Notes: a model not told the origin generated them from the letters alone. A stretch of DNA of 44,613 nucleotides from Solirubrobacteraceae bacterium (GCA_030681525.1 JAUXSD010000015.1:1-44613), one strand, 5' to 3'. Positions 21,686 through 30,110 are shown, counted from the first letter of the stretch. Program-made: numbers and translations.

Positions 21686-22738
21686 GTGCCGAGCGTGAAC
21701 ACCGCCCGGCCCGCCTGGCCAGCCCGCCATCGCTCGCGCCGCCCCGCCGGCTACCGGCGCCGCGGTCCGGAACGACGGCCGCTGCTCGTGCAGTGGATGG
21801 AGAGCGCCGCGCTGTACCGCCGCCGCGTCACCCGCCGGCGCCGCCTGCAGCGCCAGGTGCACTACGGCGCGATGGCGTACGCCCCCGCGGCGATCGCGCT
21901 GACGACGTTTCGCGAGCGCGTCAACCTGCCGCCGTGGCTGGCCGTCGCGATCGCCAGCGGGGCGCCGCTGGCCGTCGCGGCCGCGCTGCCGCCGCGCAGC
22001 CGCGTGCGCTACGCGGCCGCGGGGATGGCCTACATGTGGCTGTTCAAGATCAGCTGGGAGCTGCCGGCCGACGACGAGGGCACGCATCGCCGGCGGCTGA
22101 ACGTCGACTACCCGATTCGCTTCGACAGCGTGCTGTGCGGCGGCGCGCCGCCGAGCCAGCGGCTGCAGCGCGCGCTGCGCCGCAGCGGGAGCGTGTCGCT
22201 GCTCGACGGCGCCGTGTGCGTGATCTACGGGTCGTGGTTTCTCCCGCACGTGCTGCTCGGCTACGCACTGCTGCGCCACCCGCAGTACGTTCCGCGCGCC
22301 GCCGGCCGGCTCGCCGCCTCCTACCACCTGACGACGCCGTTTTACTGGTTCGTGCCGACCGCGCCGCCGTGGTGGGCGTCGGAGGTCGCCGGCCAGATGG
22401 ACGGCGAGGTGCGCCGCGTCGTGCGCCACGTCGTCTGCAAGGTCCTCGACCGGCCGCCGCCCAGCGAGGACGACGAGGTGCCCGGCAACCCGTGGGGCTC
22501 GATGCCGTCGGACCACATCTCCTCGGCGGCGATGACGGCGATGGCGCTGTCGGAGATCGGCGTCGCCCACGGCGTGGTCGGCTGGCTCTACGTCAGCGGC
22601 GCCGCGTTCGCGGTGATCTACCTCGGCGAGCACTACCTCATGGACGTCCTCGCCGGGCTCGCCATCGCCGAGGTCGTGCGCCGGGCCGAGCCGCTGGCGG
22701 CGCCGGTCGTGCGGGCGGTGGCCTACGCGTTGGAGTAG
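21686..22738 (+). CDS. PAP2-superfamily membrane phosphatase/phosphotransferase
   Basis: A 350-residue membrane protein of the PAP2/phosphatidic acid phosphatase superfamily, which hydrolyses or transfers lipid phosphates at the membrane. The catalytic signature is split as usual: [11 protein letters not shown] (SGH-like motif) and [17 protein letters not shown] (third motif, His nucleophile). Hydrophobic helices are visible at ~70-115, ~180-200 and in the C-terminal third. The sequence resembles the inositol-phosphotransferase (Aur1/Ipt1-like) branch, but substrate is unknown. Start is uncertain: GTG 21686, GTG 21695 or ATG 21797 are possible; the Arg-rich N-terminus before residue ~40 may be untranslated. 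Divergent from the HAMP kinase operon. Confidence 0.78.
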   Translation: MPSVNTARPAWPARHRSRRPAGYRRRGPERRPLLVQWMESAALYRRRVTRRRRLQRQVHYGAMAYAPAAIALTTFRERVNLPPWLAVAIASGAPLAVAAALPPRSRVRYAAAGMAYMWLFKISWELPADDEGTHRRRLNVDYPIRFDSVLCGGAPPSQRLQRALRRSGSVSLLDGAVCVIYGSWFLPHVLLGYALLRHPQYVPRAAGRLAASYHLTTPFYWFVPTAPPWWASEVAGQMDGEVRRVVRHVVCKVLDRPPPSEDDEVPGNPWGSMPSDHISSAAMTAMALSEIGVAHGVVGWLYVSGAAFAVIYLGEHYLMDVLAGLAIAEVVRRAEPLAAPVVRAVAYALE

Positions 22739-22818
22739 GGCGCGCCCGCGCGCGGGTAGGAGCATGGTCACGGCGGCCCCGCCGCCCTCCCGATTCCCCG
22801 AGCCCGAGAGGACCCACC

Positions 22819-23694
22819 ATGGCTGAGCGACCCCGCGCTCACGCGCTCAGCGAGCGCATCGTCGCGTCGAGTGCCGCGCTCGACGGCGCCGGCAGCGTCA
22901 TCGCCAAGAAGATCCGCGGCATCATGCCGGCCGGCGGAGGCGTCAAGGACGTCTTGAGCGGCGTGTTCCTCGGCCACGCCCTGCACCCGCTGCTGACCGA
23001 CGTGCCGATCGGCGCCTGGACCAGCGCGACGATCCTCGACCTCGTCGGCGGCGAGTCGAGCCGCCCGGCGGCGCAGAAGCTCGTCGGCATCGGCCTCGCG
23101 GCCGCGGCGCCGACGGCGTGGACCGGCTGGACGGACTGGGCCGACACCGAGCCCGGCAACCCGACCGTGCGACGCCTGGGGCTGGTGCACGCCGCCGCCA
23201 ACGGCACCGCGGCGCTCATGTACGGGCTGTCGCTCGCCGCGCGCCGGCGCGGCGCGCACACCACCGGCGTGGTGTTCGGTCTGGCGGGCGCGGGCGCGAT
23301 GGGCGCCGGCGGCTGGCTCGGCGGGGACCTCGTCTTCGCGCGCGGCGTCGGCGTCAACCAGACGGCGTTCGACGCCGAGCCCGGGGACTGGACCGCGGTG
23401 CTCGACGCCAGCATGCTCTCCGACGACCGCCCGACCGCCGCCCTGGCCGGCGAGCTGCCGCTGGTCGTCGTCAAGCGCGACGGCACGATCTACGCGATGG
23501 CCGATCGCTGCGCCCACCGCGGCGGCCCGCTGCACGAGGGCGAGCTCGAGGGCGACTGCATCGCCTGCCCGTGGCACGGGTCGCGCTTTCGCCTGGCCGA
23601 CGGCTCGGTCGAGCGCGGCCCGTCGGCCTACCCGCAGCCCGTGTACGAGGCGCGCGTGCACGACGGCCGGGTGGAGGTTCGCGCGGCACGCTGA
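22819..23694 (+). CDS. DUF2231 membrane domain fused to Rieske [2Fe-2S] domain
   Basis: A 291-residue protein. The N-terminal ~185 residues form a DUF2231-like membrane part: FLGHALHPLLTDVPIGAWTSATILDLVGG, then three more helices (WTGWTDWADT between them). The C-terminal ~100 residues are a Rieske ferredoxin: CAHRGGPLHEGELEG (Cys-x-His) and CPWHGSRFRLADGS (Cys-x2-His) bind the 2Fe-2S cluster. It probably passes electrons at the membrane; the conserved His residues of DUF2231 could bind heme, which I cannot confirm. A GAGAGGAC ribosome-like site precedes the ATG. This fusion is recurrent in actinobacteria. No oxygenase partner nearby. Confidence 0.86.
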   Translation: MAERPRAHALSERIVASSAALDGAGSVIAKKIRGIMPAGGGVKDVLSGVFLGHALHPLLTDVPIGAWTSATILDLVGGESSRPAAQKLVGIGLAAAAPTAWTGWTDWADTEPGNPTVRRLGLVHAAANGTAALMYGLSLAARRRGAHTTGVVFGLAGAGAMGAGGWLGGDLVFARGVGVNQTAFDAEPGDWTAVLDASMLSDDRPTAALAGELPLVVVKRDGTIYAMADRCAHRGGPLHEGELEGDCIACPWHGSRFRLADGSVERGPSAYPQPVYEARVHDGRVEVRAAR

Positions 23695-23822
23695 CGCCGA
23701 GCGCCGAGACTGCGTCACCATCTAGAGAGGCAGCGCTTGCGGGTAGGAGCCTCGCGAGGCAGCGCCTGGCGTGACCCGCAGGCTGGCTGCCGCACAGTGC
23801 AAACGAAAGCTCGGAGGAGCAG

Positions 23823-23993
23823 ATGGCGGCAGAGCGCGGCAGCGGCGGAAACATCGGCGGGATCGGCCTGGGCGGCATCCTGGTCATCGTGGGCATCGTC
23901 GTGATGCTCGTTTGGAGCTTCTTGCTGGGGCTCATCATCACGCTCATCGGACTCGTCGCGTTCGGCGGCTTCGCGAAGGGAAAGTGGTACTGA
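23823..23993 (+). CDS. Small hydrophobic membrane protein (56 residues)
   Basis: A short gene with a strong GGAGGAG ribosome site three to nine bases before ATG. The product starts MAAERGSGGNIGGIGLGG, has one long hydrophobic stretch (ILVIVGIVVMLVWSFLLGLIITLIGLVAFGG) that is one long or two short membrane helices, and ends FAKGKWY. I know no family; similar small Gly-rich hydrophobic peptides are common in high-GC actinobacteria. Upstream, GGGTAG at 23741-23746 lacks a -35. A ten-base direct repeat (GAGGCAGCGC at 23727 and 23756) flanks it together with a 12-bp palindrome GCCTCGCGAGGC (23749-23760). Confidence 0.7.
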   Translation: MAAERGSGGNIGGIGLGGILVIVGIVVMLVWSFLLGLIITLIGLVAFGGFAKGKWY

Positions 23994-24041
23994 CCCGCCA
24001 AGGGTTCACGGGTGCAGCGGCCGGGCTCGGTTCGCGTCTCG

Positions 24042-25115
24042 CTAGCCGGCGCGGTGCGGGGGGCGGCCCCGCCCTCTCCCGGTGTGACCGGCCTCGTCGC
24101 GGATCTCGCCGACGAGTTCCTCGAGCACGTCCTCGAGCGCGACGACGCCGAGGGTCTTGCCGTGGTCGTCGGCGACGCGGGCGAGGTGGGCGCCGCTTTG
24201 CTGCATCGTGCTGAGGATCGCGCGCAGGCGGTCGGTCTGCCTGACCGTGGGCAGCGGCCTGATCCACGACCGGGCGATCGGGCGCTGGCGGTGTTCGTCC
24301 TTGAACTCGAGGACGTCCTTGAGGTGCAGGTACCCGATCATGTTGCCGTCGCCGCTGACGGGGAAGCGTGAGTAGCTGGTCTGTCCGGCCAGCTGCTCGA
24401 GGACGGCGGGCGTCACCGCGTCGTTGACCATGACGAGGTCGCCCGTCGGGAGGAGCACGGAACGGGCGTCGCGGTCCTCGAACTTCAGGGCCCCGACGAG
24501 CAGCCGCTCTTCGAGTGGGTCGAGCAGGCCCTCGCGCCGCGACTCGTCGACGAGGCCGGCCACCTCGTCACGGGTGAACGCGCTCGTCACCTCGTCCTGA
24601 GGGGTGACGCCGACGAGGCGCAGTGTCGTGTTGGCGAGCGCGTTCAGACAGACGATGGCGGGGCGCAGGATGCGTACGACCAGCGCGAGCGGGGGACCGA
24701 GCGCGAGCGCGGCGCGCTCGGGGCCGGCGAGGGCGAGGTTCTTGGGGACCATCTCGCCGAGGACGACGTGCAGGAAGCTCACGATCGCCAGGGCGACAGT
24801 GAACGCGATCGGGTGCAGAAGTCCGCCCGGTACGCCGACGCTCTCGAGCGGACCTTCGATGACGTGCGCGATCGCGGGTTCGCCGAGGTAGCCCAGGCCG
24901 AGCGAGCAGATCGTGATGCCCAGCTGTGCTGCCGCCATCATCAGCGATACGTTCTCGATCGCGCGCAGCGTGATCTTCGCCGCCCAGCTGCCGGCCTGCG
25001 CGCGCGGCTCGATCGTGGTCCGCCGTGCCGATACGAGCGCGAACTCGGCCCCGACGAAGAAGGCATTGGCGCCGAGCAGGACGACGGACAGCGCGATCGC
25101 CGATCCCGTGCTCAT
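24042..25115 (-). CDS. CNNM/CBS-domain (hemolysin C/CorC-type) membrane protein
   Basis: A 357-residue transporter-like protein of the CNNM (DUF21) family linked to magnesium and divalent cation efflux. The membrane domain (1-~185) has EFALVSARRT, AAQLGITICSLGLGYLGEPA and VLGEMVPKNLAL, the family signature. Two CBS motifs follow (SYSRFPVSGDGNMIGYLHLKD and GVVALEDVLEELVGEIRDE). It lacks the C-terminal CorC_HlyC domain present in the upstream paralogue, ending shortly after CBS2. ATG overlaps the stop of that gene by four bases, making a co-translated pair that may form a heteromer. Confidence 0.88.
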   Translation of the reverse strand: MSTGSAIALSVVLLGANAFFVGAEFALVSARRTTIEPRAQAGSWAAKITLRAIENVSLMMAAAQLGITICSLGLGYLGEPAIAHVIEGPLESVGVPGGLLHPIAFTVALAIVSFLHVVLGEMVPKNLALAGPERAALALGPPLALVVRILRPAIVCLNALANTTLRLVGVTPQDEVTSAFTRDEVAGLVDESRREGLLDPLEERLLVGALKFEDRDARSVLLPTGDLVMVNDAVTPAVLEQLAGQTSYSRFPVSGDGNMIGYLHLKDVLEFKDEHRQRPIARSWIRPLPTVRQTDRLRAILSTMQQSGAHLARVADDHGKTLGVVALEDVLEELVGEIRDEAGHTGRGRGRPPHRAG

Positions 25116-26467
25116 CGCTCGTCGCCCCGGTTGTCACCCGACGGGCGTGGCGTGCTGTCGAGGTGCACGCGGTCGACGCGCAGCCCGTCCATAGCCGAGA
25201 CGGTCAGGATCACGCGCTGGGGACGGCGCTCGGTATCGAGGGTGTCGAGCTTGATGGTGTCGCCCTCGCGGGGCATCCGTCCGAGCCGGAAGCCCACGAG
25301 CCCGCCGAGGGTGTCGTACTCCTCGTCCTCGGGCAGCGCCAGCCCGACGGCGCGCGCGACCTCGTCGGGTCGCAGCAGGCCCGAGAGCGACCATGCGCCA
25401 TCGGGTTGGCGGCGGATCGAGTCGTCGTATCTGTCGTGCTCGTCGCGGACCTCGCCGACGATCTCCTCGATGAGGTCCTCGAGCGTGACGATGCCGTCGA
25501 CGGCGCCGAACTCGTCTACGACGACCGCCATCTGCAGGCCCCCGCGCTGCAGCTCACCGAGCAGACGGTCCAGGCCGACCGATGAGGGCACGAAGACCGG
25601 CTCCGCCATCAGCGCGCGTACCGGCACCGCGCCGCGGCGCTCGTGCCGGACCGACATCGCGTACTTGATGTGAACGATCCCGATGACGTGGTCGTTGTCG
25701 CCGTCGATCACCGGAAAGCGCGATCGGCCGGTGCGGCGCGCGCACTCGAGCATGGTGAGCACGCTGGTGTCGGCCTCGACCGTCTCCATCCGGACCCGGG
25801 GGGTCATGACGTCCGCGGCGTGCCGATCGCCGAAGGCGATCGAGCGTTCCAGCAGCGTGGCCGTTTCAAGCTCGAGCGTTCCACGTTCGGCGGAGCGGCG
25901 CACGAGCGACGTCAGCTCCTGGGCCGAACGCGCCGACCTGAGTTCTTCCTGCGGCTCGATGCCGAAGCGACGCAGGATCGCATTGGCGGTGTGGTTGAAG
26001 AACCGGATCGCCGGTCCGAAGAGGCGGGTGAACCCCCGATGAAAGCCCGAGACGGCCCTGGCCGTCTCGAGCGGCCGCGCGATCGCGAGGTTCTTCGGCA
26101 CGAGTTCGCCGAACACCATCGTCACACCGGTCGCCAGCGTGAAGGCGATCACGACCGACAGGCCGCTGACCGAGCCGTCGGGCACACCGGCCGCCTCGAG
26201 CGGTCCGTCGACGACCCGTGCGACGGCCGGTTCGGCGAGAAAGCCGATCAGGAGATTTGTCAGCGTGATGCCGACCTGCGCCCCCGACAGCTGGGTGGAG
26301 AGCGACCGCAGCGCCGCCAGGATTCCGGCCGCGCGCGCGTCGCCATCGGCAGCCGCCCGTTCGACGCTCGACCGGTCGACCGTGATGAAGGAGAACTCCG
26401 CCGCCACGAACGCGCCGCAGGCGGCGACGAGCAGCAGCGCGATGAGCAGCAGCAGAACCTCGGTCAC
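25112..26467 (-). CDS. CNNM/CBS/CorC_HlyC membrane protein (full-length)
   Basis: A 451-residue member of the same family with all three parts: CNNM membrane domain (EFSFITVDRSSV, GAQVGITLTNLLIGFLAEPA, VFGELVPKNLAIARP), CBS pair (SRFPVIDGDNDHVIGIVHIK; GIVTLEDLIEEIVGEVRDEHD) and the C-terminal CorC_HlyC/transporter-associated domain (EEYDTLGGLVGFRLGRMPREGDTI). It begins on GTG. Expected role is Mg2+/Co2+ homeostasis rather than haemolysis. Its product and the shorter downstream protein are made together. Confidence 0.9.
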   Translation of the reverse strand: MTEVLLLLIALLLVAACGAFVAAEFSFITVDRSSVERAAADGDARAAGILAALRSLSTQLSGAQVGITLTNLLIGFLAEPAVARVVDGPLEAAGVPDGSVSGLSVVIAFTLATGVTMVFGELVPKNLAIARPLETARAVSGFHRGFTRLFGPAIRFFNHTANAILRRFGIEPQEELRSARSAQELTSLVRRSAERGTLELETATLLERSIAFGDRHAADVMTPRVRMETVEADTSVLTMLECARRTGRSRFPVIDGDNDHVIGIVHIKYAMSVRHERRGAVPVRALMAEPVFVPSSVGLDRLLGELQRGGLQMAVVVDEFGAVDGIVTLEDLIEEIVGEVRDEHDRYDDSIRRQPDGAWSLSGLLRPDEVARAVGLALPEDEEYDTLGGLVGFRLGRMPREGDTIKLDTLDTERRPQRVILTVSAMDGLRVDRVHLDSTPRPSGDNRGDER

Positions 26468-26744
26468 GCGGTCTGCGCCTTGGCCGGCGCGCCCTCAGCG
26501 CGCCGCGAACTGCAGCTCGGGTCGTCGTCGGCGTCGTCGTCGACGCGTGCGGGGCTCATGCCGTTCGCCAGACAGTCAATCAACCCGCACGGGCTTACGC
26601 GTCGGTTACGATCACGCGCGCTTGCCTCGATGCTGCTCGTAGTCTTCGGGCTGCTGTTCGCTGCGCTGGCCGTGGCGGGGACGCGGTGCCGGGTTCGGCT
26701 TGGCGTTTGGTGACCGCGACAAGACGCGGACGGCGATCGAGCGG

Positions 26745-26876
26745 ATGCAGGACCGCGCGTTCGACGCGTTGTTGGAGAACACGCTGTTCGACAAGGCGAT
26801 CGACCGGCTGACTCCACGTCGCTGCCCCCGCTGGGTCGCGCGCGATCGGCCCATGGCGTCTGAGCATCCGGGCTAG
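26745..26876 (+). CDS. Doubtful 43-residue ORF, possibly the end of a broken gene
   Basis: The frame reads MQDRAFDALLENTLFDKAIDRL, a plausible amphipathic helix, then an Arg/Pro-rich tail ending at TAG. The same frame is open upstream to 26643 without ATG (FGDRDKTRTAIER directly precedes). A hydrophobic peptide in another frame overlaps just upstream, so a former gene with one membrane helix plus this tail and a frameshift near 26700 is possible. No ribosome site. Very low certainty. Confidence 0.25.
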   Translation: MQDRAFDALLENTLFDKAIDRLTPRRCPRWVARDRPMASEHPG

Positions 26877-26919
26877 GTGCAACGACGACGGCGTGAGCTT
26901 CACTTGGCGTCCCCGAACA

Positions 26920-26945
26920 CGACCCTGAACCCGCGTCAGGGGTCG
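26920..26945 (+). terminator. Bulged hairpin, possible terminator
   Basis: CGACCCTGA (26920-26928) pairs with TCAGGGGTCG (26936-26945) with one bulged G and a seven-base loop. There is no T-run. It could end transcription from the short ORF upstream. Confidence 0.35.
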
Positions 26946-27049
26946 GGCACGTCTAGCCCTTGGTCCGGTGTTCGCGGGCGCGTCGGTCGACGAGCCTTGC
27001 GCTCATCAACCACAGCGCGCCACGCCGGCGCCCCACGAGGAGGCTCACC

Positions 27050-27769
27050 ATGTTCCGCACCACGCTCAAGAGGTCCGCTCTCGCCGCCGTCGCCGTCGCC
27101 GCCACGGCCGCCACGGTCGCCCCCGCCGCTGCATCGGCCGCCACGGTCAACCAGTCGGGCGGCACGCTCTCGGTCAACGCGCTCTCCGGCGAGACGAACA
27201 ACATGCGCGTCACGCTGACCGACACCTACCTCGAGATCCTCGAGAACAACAGCGGCGGCGTGCAGCCCCAGGCCGGCACGACCTGCATCAGGTTCTCGCC
27301 CGGCCACGCGCGCTGCAACCTCACGGGCGTGAGCTTCATCCGCATCAACGCCGGCGACATGCACGACTACGTCGTGGGTGACCTGTACAGCTCCAGCCGC
27401 GCCTTCACGATGACCGGCGGGACCGGCAACGACTACCTCGACGTCATGGGCTCGGTCGACAACCGCGCGTTCATCCACGGCGACGACGGCGACGACCAGC
27501 TCTACGGCCGCCAGTTCGGCGACACGATCTACGGCGGCAACGGCAACGACATCATCGGGGCCGGCGGCGGCGTCGACTCGCTCAACGGCGGCCCCGGCGT
27601 CGATCGCATCGACGGCGGCGCGGAGAACGACTTCATCTACGCCAAGGACGGCGGGACCCGCGACTACGTGCAGTGCGGCACCGGCTCGGACTGGGCGCAG
27701 GTCGACCGCAACTGGTACGGCGGTGTGGTGGACACCGTGTACGCCGGCTGCGAGACGCTCGCAAGCTGA
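27050..27769 (+). CDS. Secreted RTX-like calcium-binding repeat protein
   Basis: A 239-residue exported protein. A signal peptide (MFRTTLKRSALAAVAVAATAATVAPAAASA) is followed by a ~95-residue beta-rich region with two Cys (TTCIRFSPGHARCNL) and then several glycine/aspartate nonapeptides: GGTGNDYLD, GDDGDDQLYG, GGNGNDIIGAGGGVDSLNGG, GGAENDFIY. These form calcium-binding beta-rolls. No type I secretion genes are nearby, and the Sec-type signal suggests export by the general route, as is normal for actinobacterial RTX-like proteins. ATG at 27050 has an excellent GAGGAGG ribosome site. Followed by a clean terminator. Confidence 0.85.
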   Translation: MFRTTLKRSALAAVAVAATAATVAPAAASAATVNQSGGTLSVNALSGETNNMRVTLTDTYLEILENNSGGVQPQAGTTCIRFSPGHARCNLTGVSFIRINAGDMHDYVVGDLYSSSRAFTMTGGTGNDYLDVMGSVDNRAFIHGDDGDDQLYGRQFGDTIYGGNGNDIIGAGGGVDSLNGGPGVDRIDGGAENDFIYAKDGGTRDYVQCGTGSDWAQVDRNWYGGVVDTVYAGCETLAS

Positions 27770-27792
27770 GCCTGCACCGCTAACGTGGACCG

Positions 27793-27817
27793 AGCAGCCC
27801 GCCATCGGCGGGCTGTT
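27793..27817 (+). terminator. Intrinsic terminator after RTX-like gene
   Basis: CAGCCCGCC (27795-27803) and GGCGGGCTG (27807-27815) form a perfect nine-pair stem around the loop ATC; an A-T and a G-T pair extend it. It lies 23 bases after the stop. Its right arm touches the -35 of the next promoter. Confidence 0.75.
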
Positions 27818-27840
27818 CGTCGTTGGCGCGAGGCGGGTAT
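27815..27840 (+). promoter_or_regulatory. SigB-like promoter of RTX-like/multicopper oxidase genes
   Basis: GTTC (27815-27818), 16 bases, GGGTAT (27835-27840): the -10 is a perfect consensus and the -35 is one base off. The start codon is 125 bases downstream. A second, housekeeping-like TAGGGT at 27869-27874 also lies in the leader. Confidence 0.55.
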
Positions 27841-27965
27841 CCGGCGGCGACAACCGCCGCCGCGGCGCTAGGGTGGTGGAACACTGTGTGGAGGGCTCCT
27901 ACCGGGGACCGCAGGGCAGGAGCCGCGCCGGTCGTGGTGCCATGAACTTGTCGAGGAGGATCTTG

Positions 27966-28826
27966 ATGGTCTCGCGTCGCATCTACGTTGGATTTCTGGG
28001 TGTTCTTGCCGTCCCGCTCACGGTGGTGTCGCTGGCCTGGGCCTGCGTCCCGGCGGGTAGCGTGACGATCAGCCCGGAGAGTGCTCCGAGCGGCTCGACC
28101 ATCACGGTCACGGCGGCGAACTTCCCCAATCAGGAAGTCGCCCTGTACTGGAACGGCTTGAGCGGGCCAAGGCTGGCGACCGGCATGGGCCCGAGCTTCA
28201 CGGCCGATGTCAGGGTGCCGAACGTCGCGGCAGGCTCCTACGTCGTCTCGGCGGCCGTGACCGACGAGCATGCGCAGCACTCCGAGGGTCGCGCGCCGTT
28301 CGAGGTCATCGGCTCCGCCAACTCCCCCACTGCGCCCACGCCGACGCCCGGCTTCGACCCGAACCCGGCTCCGCTGAACCCGTTCGCACCCGCGCCGAGC
28401 AACGGCGGCAAGGTCATCACCGGCACCTCCGGCAACAACCGGCTCATCGGCACGTCGGGCCGTGACGTCATCCGCTGCGGTGGCGGCAACGACGTCGTGA
28501 TCGCCGGCGCCGGCAACGACTACATCGATTGCGGCGCCGGCCGGGACCGCGTCAACGGCGGCTCGGGCCACGACGAGATCCGCGGCGGAAGCGGCAACGA
28601 CCACCTGACCGGCGGCTCGGGCAACGACGAGATCCGCGGCGACTCCGGCAACGACAAGCTGTTCGGCGGGATCGGGTCCGACAACCTCAACGGCGGGCGC
28701 GGCATCGATCACCTGCGCGGCAACGGTGGCCGTGACCGCCTCAACGGCGCGGCCGGACGGGACACGCTCTACGTCGACAAGTCCGATCGCATCTCCCGCG
28801 GCGTGGGCGACAAGGTCCGCCGCTGA
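27966..28826 (+). CDS. Membrane-anchored or secreted Ig-like/RTX repeat protein
   Basis: A 286-residue exported protein. The N-terminus (MVSRRIYVGFLGVLAVPLTVVSLAWA) is a signal peptide or anchor, next to Cys 27. Residues ~32-115 look like an Ig-like IPT/TIG or bacterial Ig-type domain (VTISPESAPSGSTITVTAANF). A Pro-rich linker follows, and ~150-275 are RTX-type repeats (GGGNDVV, GAGNDYIDCGAGRDRVNGG, GGSGNDEIRGDSGND). ATG at 27966 has AGGAGG eight to thirteen bases upstream, preferred over ATG 27942. Its TGA stop overlaps the next gene's ATG by one base (TGATG), so it is translated with the multicopper oxidase. Confidence 0.85.
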   Translation: MVSRRIYVGFLGVLAVPLTVVSLAWACVPAGSVTISPESAPSGSTITVTAANFPNQEVALYWNGLSGPRLATGMGPSFTADVRVPNVAAGSYVVSAAVTDEHAQHSEGRAPFEVIGSANSPTAPTPTPGFDPNPAPLNPFAPAPSNGGKVITGTSGNNRLIGTSGRDVIRCGGGNDVVIAGAGNDYIDCGAGRDRVNGGSGHDEIRGGSGNDHLTGGSGNDEIRGDSGNDKLFGGIGSDNLNGGRGIDHLRGNGGRDRLNGAAGRDTLYVDKSDRISRGVGDKVRR

Positions 28827-29929
28827 TGCCGAGCCGCGGTCGACCGTTCTCCTGGCTTCGCAACGCGCTGCTCGTCGCCGCGGTCTGGCTGATGGCGGCG
28901 GACGTCGCGCACGCGGTCCAGCGCGACATCTGGGTCGCGGCGGTTCCCGTGGTGTTCGATCAGGTGCCGTGGGGCCTGGACCCGATCTCGGGGCGGGTGA
29001 TGACCCACGAGGAGCGGTTCATGAACGCGACGATCTTCCGGCGCACGACGGCGAACTGGCGCAGGCCGCTGCGCAACGCCGACGTGAGCAGCCAGCCGCG
29101 CGACCAGGTCCCCGGACCGCTGATCCGCGCCAGGGTGGGCGACACGATCAACGTGCACTTCAAGAACATGGAGCCACCGGGCGGCCGCGCGCACTCGATG
29201 CACTTCCACGGTGTGAAGTATCCGCCGAGCTCCGACGGCGCGTTCGTGCCCGGTGTCTCGGGCCCCGATGCCGAGGTCATGCCGGGGCAGACCTGGACCT
29301 ACAAGCTGCGGGCGCTGAGCGAGTCCGAGGGCGTGTGGCCCTACCACGACCACGCGCCGGACATGCACCACGCGATCGAGGAGGGCATGTACGGCGCGCT
29401 GTCGATCATCGGCAAGAAGGATCGCTGGCCCGACCGCGAGTTCGTCGTGTTCTTCAACACGACGCACGACTTCGAGACGATCAACAACCGCGCCTTCATC
29501 CGCAACACGCCGACCTTCCGGGCGCGTGTCGGCGAGCGCGTCCAATGGAGCGTGCTCGCGCTGGGCTCGGCGCATCACACGTTCCATGTGCACGGCCACC
29601 GCTGGGTGAAGGGCGAGCGCGTGCCCGTGCCGGAGGACACGCGTACGCTCGGACCCGCCGAGAGCTTCCGGGTCAGCTGGACCGAGCGAGATCCCGGAAC
29701 GTGGCTGTATCACTGCCACCGCGAGGACCACATGTCGCGCGGCATGGTCGGGCTCTACAAGGTCGAACCGGCGCTGAAGTCCCTGCGAAAGCTGAAGGCC
29801 CGCCGGGACGCAAAGCTGCCGAACCGGCGCCAACCGCCGACGCGCCCCGCGCCGCAGCCGGTGAAGACGCCGCCGCCGCCCGCCGACGATGGGCACGACC
29901 ACGAGCACGCGCCGCCGGTAGGACCGTGA
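28826..29929 (+). CDS. Two-domain multicopper oxidase (small laccase type)
   Basis: A 367-residue exported copper oxidase. Signal peptide: residues ~1-30 (ALLVAAVWLMAADVAHA). Copper ligands: HFHGVKY (~124), HDHAPDMHH (~172), HTFHVHGH (~250) and the type 1/trinuclear motif HCHREDHMSRGM (~296-307), whose Met is the axial ligand of the type 1 site. Two cupredoxin domains are present instead of three, as in small laccases. The tail (~330-367) is Pro-rich and ends in a His/Asp-rich stretch (DDGHDHEHA) that may bind copper. Likely reaction: one-electron oxidation of phenols or metal ions coupled to O2 reduction. Coupled to the RTX-like gene upstream, which may hold it at the cell surface (inference). 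Confidence 0.92.
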   Translation: MPSRGRPFSWLRNALLVAAVWLMAADVAHAVQRDIWVAAVPVVFDQVPWGLDPISGRVMTHEERFMNATIFRRTTANWRRPLRNADVSSQPRDQVPGPLIRARVGDTINVHFKNMEPPGGRAHSMHFHGVKYPPSSDGAFVPGVSGPDAEVMPGQTWTYKLRALSESEGVWPYHDHAPDMHHAIEEGMYGALSIIGKKDRWPDREFVVFFNTTHDFETINNRAFIRNTPTFRARVGERVQWSVLALGSAHHTFHVHGHRWVKGERVPVPEDTRTLGPAESFRVSWTERDPGTWLYHCHREDHMSRGMVGLYKVEPALKSLRKLKARRDAKLPNRRQPPTRPAPQPVKTPPPPADDGHDHEHAPPVGP

Positions 29930-29941
29930 GCCGGTCCTGCC

Positions 29942-29960
29942 GTGAGTGAGTGAGTGAGTG
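29942..29960 (+). repeat. (GTGA)n short tandem repeat
   Basis: Nearly five GTGA units lie between the multicopper oxidase stop and the 3' end of the tRNA gene. On the minus strand it immediately follows the tRNA and may be part of its trailer. Confidence 0.7.
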
Positions 29961-30031
29961 GAGCTAGGGGGACTCGAACCCCCGGCCTCCTGGGTGCGAT
30001 CCAGGCGCTCTCCCAACTGAGCTATAGCCCC
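29959..30031 (-). tRNA. tRNA-Ala (anticodon CGC)
   Basis: A 73-nt tRNA on the minus strand. Acceptor GGGGCTA pairs with TAGCTCC (one G-T), D arm AGCTCAGTTGGGAGAGC, anticodon arm CCTGG/CCAGG with loop ATCGCAC (anticodon CGC, reading GCG alanine codons), T arm CGGGG-GTTCGAGT-CCCCC. The discriminator base is A and CCA is not encoded. GCG is a frequent codon here. No integrase or attachment repeat is seen beside it. Confidence 0.95.
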
Positions 30032-30096
30032 GAGACGACGGAGTCTAGCTTCATTCCCATGCATCCAGGGGTGCGGGAACCGCGCCGATGCGCCGA

Positions 30097-30102
30097 TACG
30101 CT
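30097..30102 (+). promoter_or_regulatory. -10 element, leaderless promoter of diguanylate cyclase
   Basis: TACGCT fits TANNNT and ends eight bases before the GTG at 30111. No ribosome site lies between. Confidence 0.4.
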
Positions 30103-30110
30103 CCGCACAC

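Larger units (their letters stand above)
26468..27049. other. 582-bp region with only a doubtful short ORF and a hairpin
   Basis: Between the CNNM pair and the RTX-like gene. On the plus strand a 27-codon hydrophobic frame (26630-26713, MLLVVFGLLFAALAVAG) overlaps a second frame ending at 26876. A bulged hairpin lies at 26920-26945. No RNA gene, repeat or clear promoter is recognised; composition is less codon-biased than in flanking genes. Confidence 0.4.

Noticed and set aside
27050-28826. RTX proteins as type I secretion toxins
   Set aside because: Both have N-terminal export signals and no HlyB/HlyD-type genes or toxin domains are present.
29959-30031. tRNA-Ala as an integration site of a genomic island
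   Set aside because: No integrase, no attachment-site repeat of the tRNA 3' end, and flanking genes have the same composition.
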